From assembly GCA_012800625.1 (NCBI GenBank), contig JAAZIY010000231.1:1-6535 (forward strand): DNA of 6,535 nt, given 5' to 3'. This DNA is from Lentisphaerota bacterium. Lineage in GTDB: Bacteria; Verrucomicrobiota; Lentisphaeria; Oligosphaerales; Oligosphaeraceae. The notes under the pieces are model-generated. The model ran no database searches and was not told where the DNA came from. It worked only from the letters and a program-made list of their open reading frames with translations. Of the stretch, positions 5,074-6,535 are shown piece by piece. A program made the translations under genes and the position numbers. The stretch's first letter is position 1; every line of letters starts with the position of its first letter.

Positions 5074-6535
5074 ATGTCTACGTTGTCTGACACTTCATTT
5101 TTGCTGGGTTGGTCAGAGGTCGATATTAGCCCTAAGGAACCGGTTTTTTTAGCCGGCCAATTTTATGCGCGCGTTTCCGAAGGGATAAAAACCCCGGTTG
5201 TGGCCACTGTTTTGGCACTGCAGTCAGTCTCTGAGGCTGGGCAGTCAGTCAGTTCTGCCATCTTGATCAGTTGTGATCTGGTCAGCATACCTGAGTCGCT
5301 TATAGATCGCGTCAAGGAGGCTTTAGGCAAAAGCCTTGCCGACTTTGACAGTCAGGGCTTGATCATCAACGCCACCCACACCCATGCTGCCCCCTATGCA
5401 CATGACAAGGCCAAATTCGACAAGGATGGGGAGGTTGACGATTTTCCCTATACTTTTGACTTGCCCGCCATGAAGCCGCGGCACTACCTGGATTTTATCG
5501 TGCCCTTGATAGTGCAGGCCGCTGAACAGGCTTGGCATGGTCGCCAACGCAGCGCCGTTTCGCATGCCCTGGGTTATGCCGTGTTGGGGCATAACCGCAT
5601 AGTGAGCTATAGTGACGGTAAAAGCCGCATGTATGGCAGCTGCCGAGAGCCGGGCTTTAGCCATGTCGAGGGTTATGAAGACCATTCCCTGCGACTGCTG
5701 GCTAGCTTTGACCAGGAAGAAAGGCTGACCGGACTTGTGATCAACCTGGCCTGTCCAACTCAGTCTGACGGGCATAGCTGGCAGGTTAGCGCCGACTACT
5801 GGCACAATATACGCAGCGAAATCATGCGCCGCTATGGCGTCTATGCCCTGGCTCAGGTAAGCGCCGCAGGAGACCAGTCACCGCATAACCATCATCTGCC
5901 CAATGCACGCATGGAAGAAGAGATGCTTGCCCGTAGCGGCTTGTCTGTGCAGGAAGAGTTGGCTCGCCGAGTGCTCTCAGAGCTTGAGCGTCTTTTGCCC
6001 TTGATGCGCAAAAAAATAGACCATAATCCGCGCTTCGAGCGTTGTAGTGAACTCATTATGCTGCCCCGACGCCTGATCCCCGAAGCTGATGTAAGGGAAG
6101 CCAAACTACAAAGCGAGCAGATGCGCGAGGAATATCAAGGCCTACTAGAGGAATTTGCCGCCAATGACAAACTGCGTTTTGATAAAGACTGGTACAGCAG
6201 GGCAACTAGGATGCGCGCTATGTATATGCGTGCTATAAGTGTGCAGAAACGCTTTGAATTACAAAAAAACCAGCCGAATTTCCCGGTTGAATTACATGCC
6301 CTGCGCATTGGCGAGATCGCCATGGCCTTCAATCCCTTTGAATTCTACCTGGACTACGGTATGCAGATACAGGCCTGGAGTCGGGCTATGCAGACTTTTA
6401 TTGTGCAGCTGGCCGGTCCGGGCAGCTACCTGCCTACCTCTCGTTCCATTGCCGGAGGCGCATATGGCGCCGTCCCGGCAAGCACACTTAGCGGCGTGGA
6501 GGGCGCAAAATTCATCGTAGACTGGAGCGTGAAAC
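5074..6535 (+). CDS. Neutral/alkaline ceramidase-like protein, 3' end outside window
   Basis: The frame is open for 487 codons from ATG 5074 to the window end, so the C-terminus is missing. GGGGGA at 5062-5067 is a good ribosome site 6 bases before the ATG. The protein resembles the neutral/alkaline ceramidase superfamily, a metal-dependent amidase fold. Visible blocks are LLGWSEVDISP (10-20), NATHTHAAP (99-107), SADYW (239-243), AAGDQSP (264-270) and IGEIAMAFNPFEFYLDYG (412-429), then SYLPT (451-455). By comparison with Pseudomonas ceramidase, H102 or H104, E423 and Y452 are candidate metal ligands. Where many relatives read ACHPT, this protein has ACPTQ (226-230), so the second histidine ligand seems absent. 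No signal peptide or membrane segment is seen, unlike secreted ceramidases, so it is probably cytoplasmic. The real substrate is unknown; 'ceramidase' here describes the fold and not a demonstrated activity. It follows ligA by 143 bases. Confidence 0.75.
   Translation, partial: MSTLSDTSFLLGWSEVDISPKEPVFLAGQFYARVSEGIKTPVVATVLALQSVSEAGQSVSSAILISCDLVSIPESLIDRVKEALGKSLADFDSQGLIINATHTHAAPYAHDKAKFDKDGEVDDFPYTFDLPAMKPRHYLDFIVPLIVQAAEQAWHGRQRSAVSHALGYAVLGHNRIVSYSDGKSRMYGSCREPGFSHVEGYEDHSLRLLASFDQEERLTGLVINLACPTQSDGHSWQVSADYWHNIRSEIMRRYGVYALAQVSAAGDQSPHNHHLPNARMEEEMLARSGLSVQEELARRVLSELERLLPLMRKKIDHNPRFERCSELIMLPRRLIPEADVREAKLQSEQMREEYQGLLEEFAANDKLRFDKDWYSRATRMRAMYMRAISVQKRFELQKNQPNFPVELHALRIGEIAMAFNPFEFYLDYGMQIQAWSRAMQTFIVQLAGPGSYLPTSRSIAGGAYGAVPASTLSGVEGAKFIVDWSVK

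Noticed and set aside
4955..5152. 65-codon + frame between ligA and the ceramidase-like gene
   Set aside because: TTG start in a T-run, no ribosome site or family resemblance, and it overlaps the start of the better supported gene at 5074.
5323..5805. 160-codon open frame on the minus strand
   Set aside because: Antisense to the ceramidase-like gene, whose conserved motifs are in the + frame.

Overview
The window reads as ordinary chromosome from a Gram-negative bacterium of moderately high G+C content, most likely in the PVC superphylum and perhaps Lentisphaerota. This rests on three things: type II secretion pseudopilins whose FTLIE-type motif lacks the usual preceding glycine (a pattern I associate with Lentisphaerota), a LigA with a PVC-like 'KYEPE' variant, and a ceramidase-fold protein of a subfamily I recall from Lentisphaerota and Planctomycetota. 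The placement is an inference from memory of these families, not a search. Isoleucine ATA codons are common in all the genes, so none looks recently acquired by base or codon use.

Layout, all on the + strand: (1) 1-233 holds no gene but contains a 10-bp-period tandem repeat (21-98) and a T-rich leader. (2) 234-2607 is a short type II secretion / pseudopilus cluster: gspF (inner-membrane platform), gspG (major pseudopilin) and a gspH-like minor pseudopilin. A good terminator-like hairpin separates gspF from gspG, and a weaker hairpin separates gspG from gspH. (3) 2628-2674 is a second, inverted and shorter copy of the repeat element, lying in the leader of the next gene. (4) 2681-4930 is ligA, the NAD+-dependent DNA ligase, with an extra block of about 65 residues in its helix-hairpin-helix region. 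(5) 4931-5073 is a non-coding gap with T-tracts and a possible hairpin. (6) 5074 to the window end is the 5' part of a neutral/alkaline ceramidase-like gene that runs off the window.

The three secretion genes should work together: GspF anchors assembly in the inner membrane, GspG polymerises into the pseudopilus and the GspH-like protein caps or primes it. The ATPase (GspE), secretin (GspD) and prepilin peptidase (GspO/PilD) are not here and must be encoded elsewhere. ligA and the ceramidase-like gene have no evident functional link to secretion. I do not see a wholly new multi-gene system. The points most worth following are the shared His at position -1 of both pseudopilins, the paired inverted 10-bp repeat element, the LigA insertion and motif changes, and the loss of an expected metal-ligand histidine in the ceramidase-like protein.
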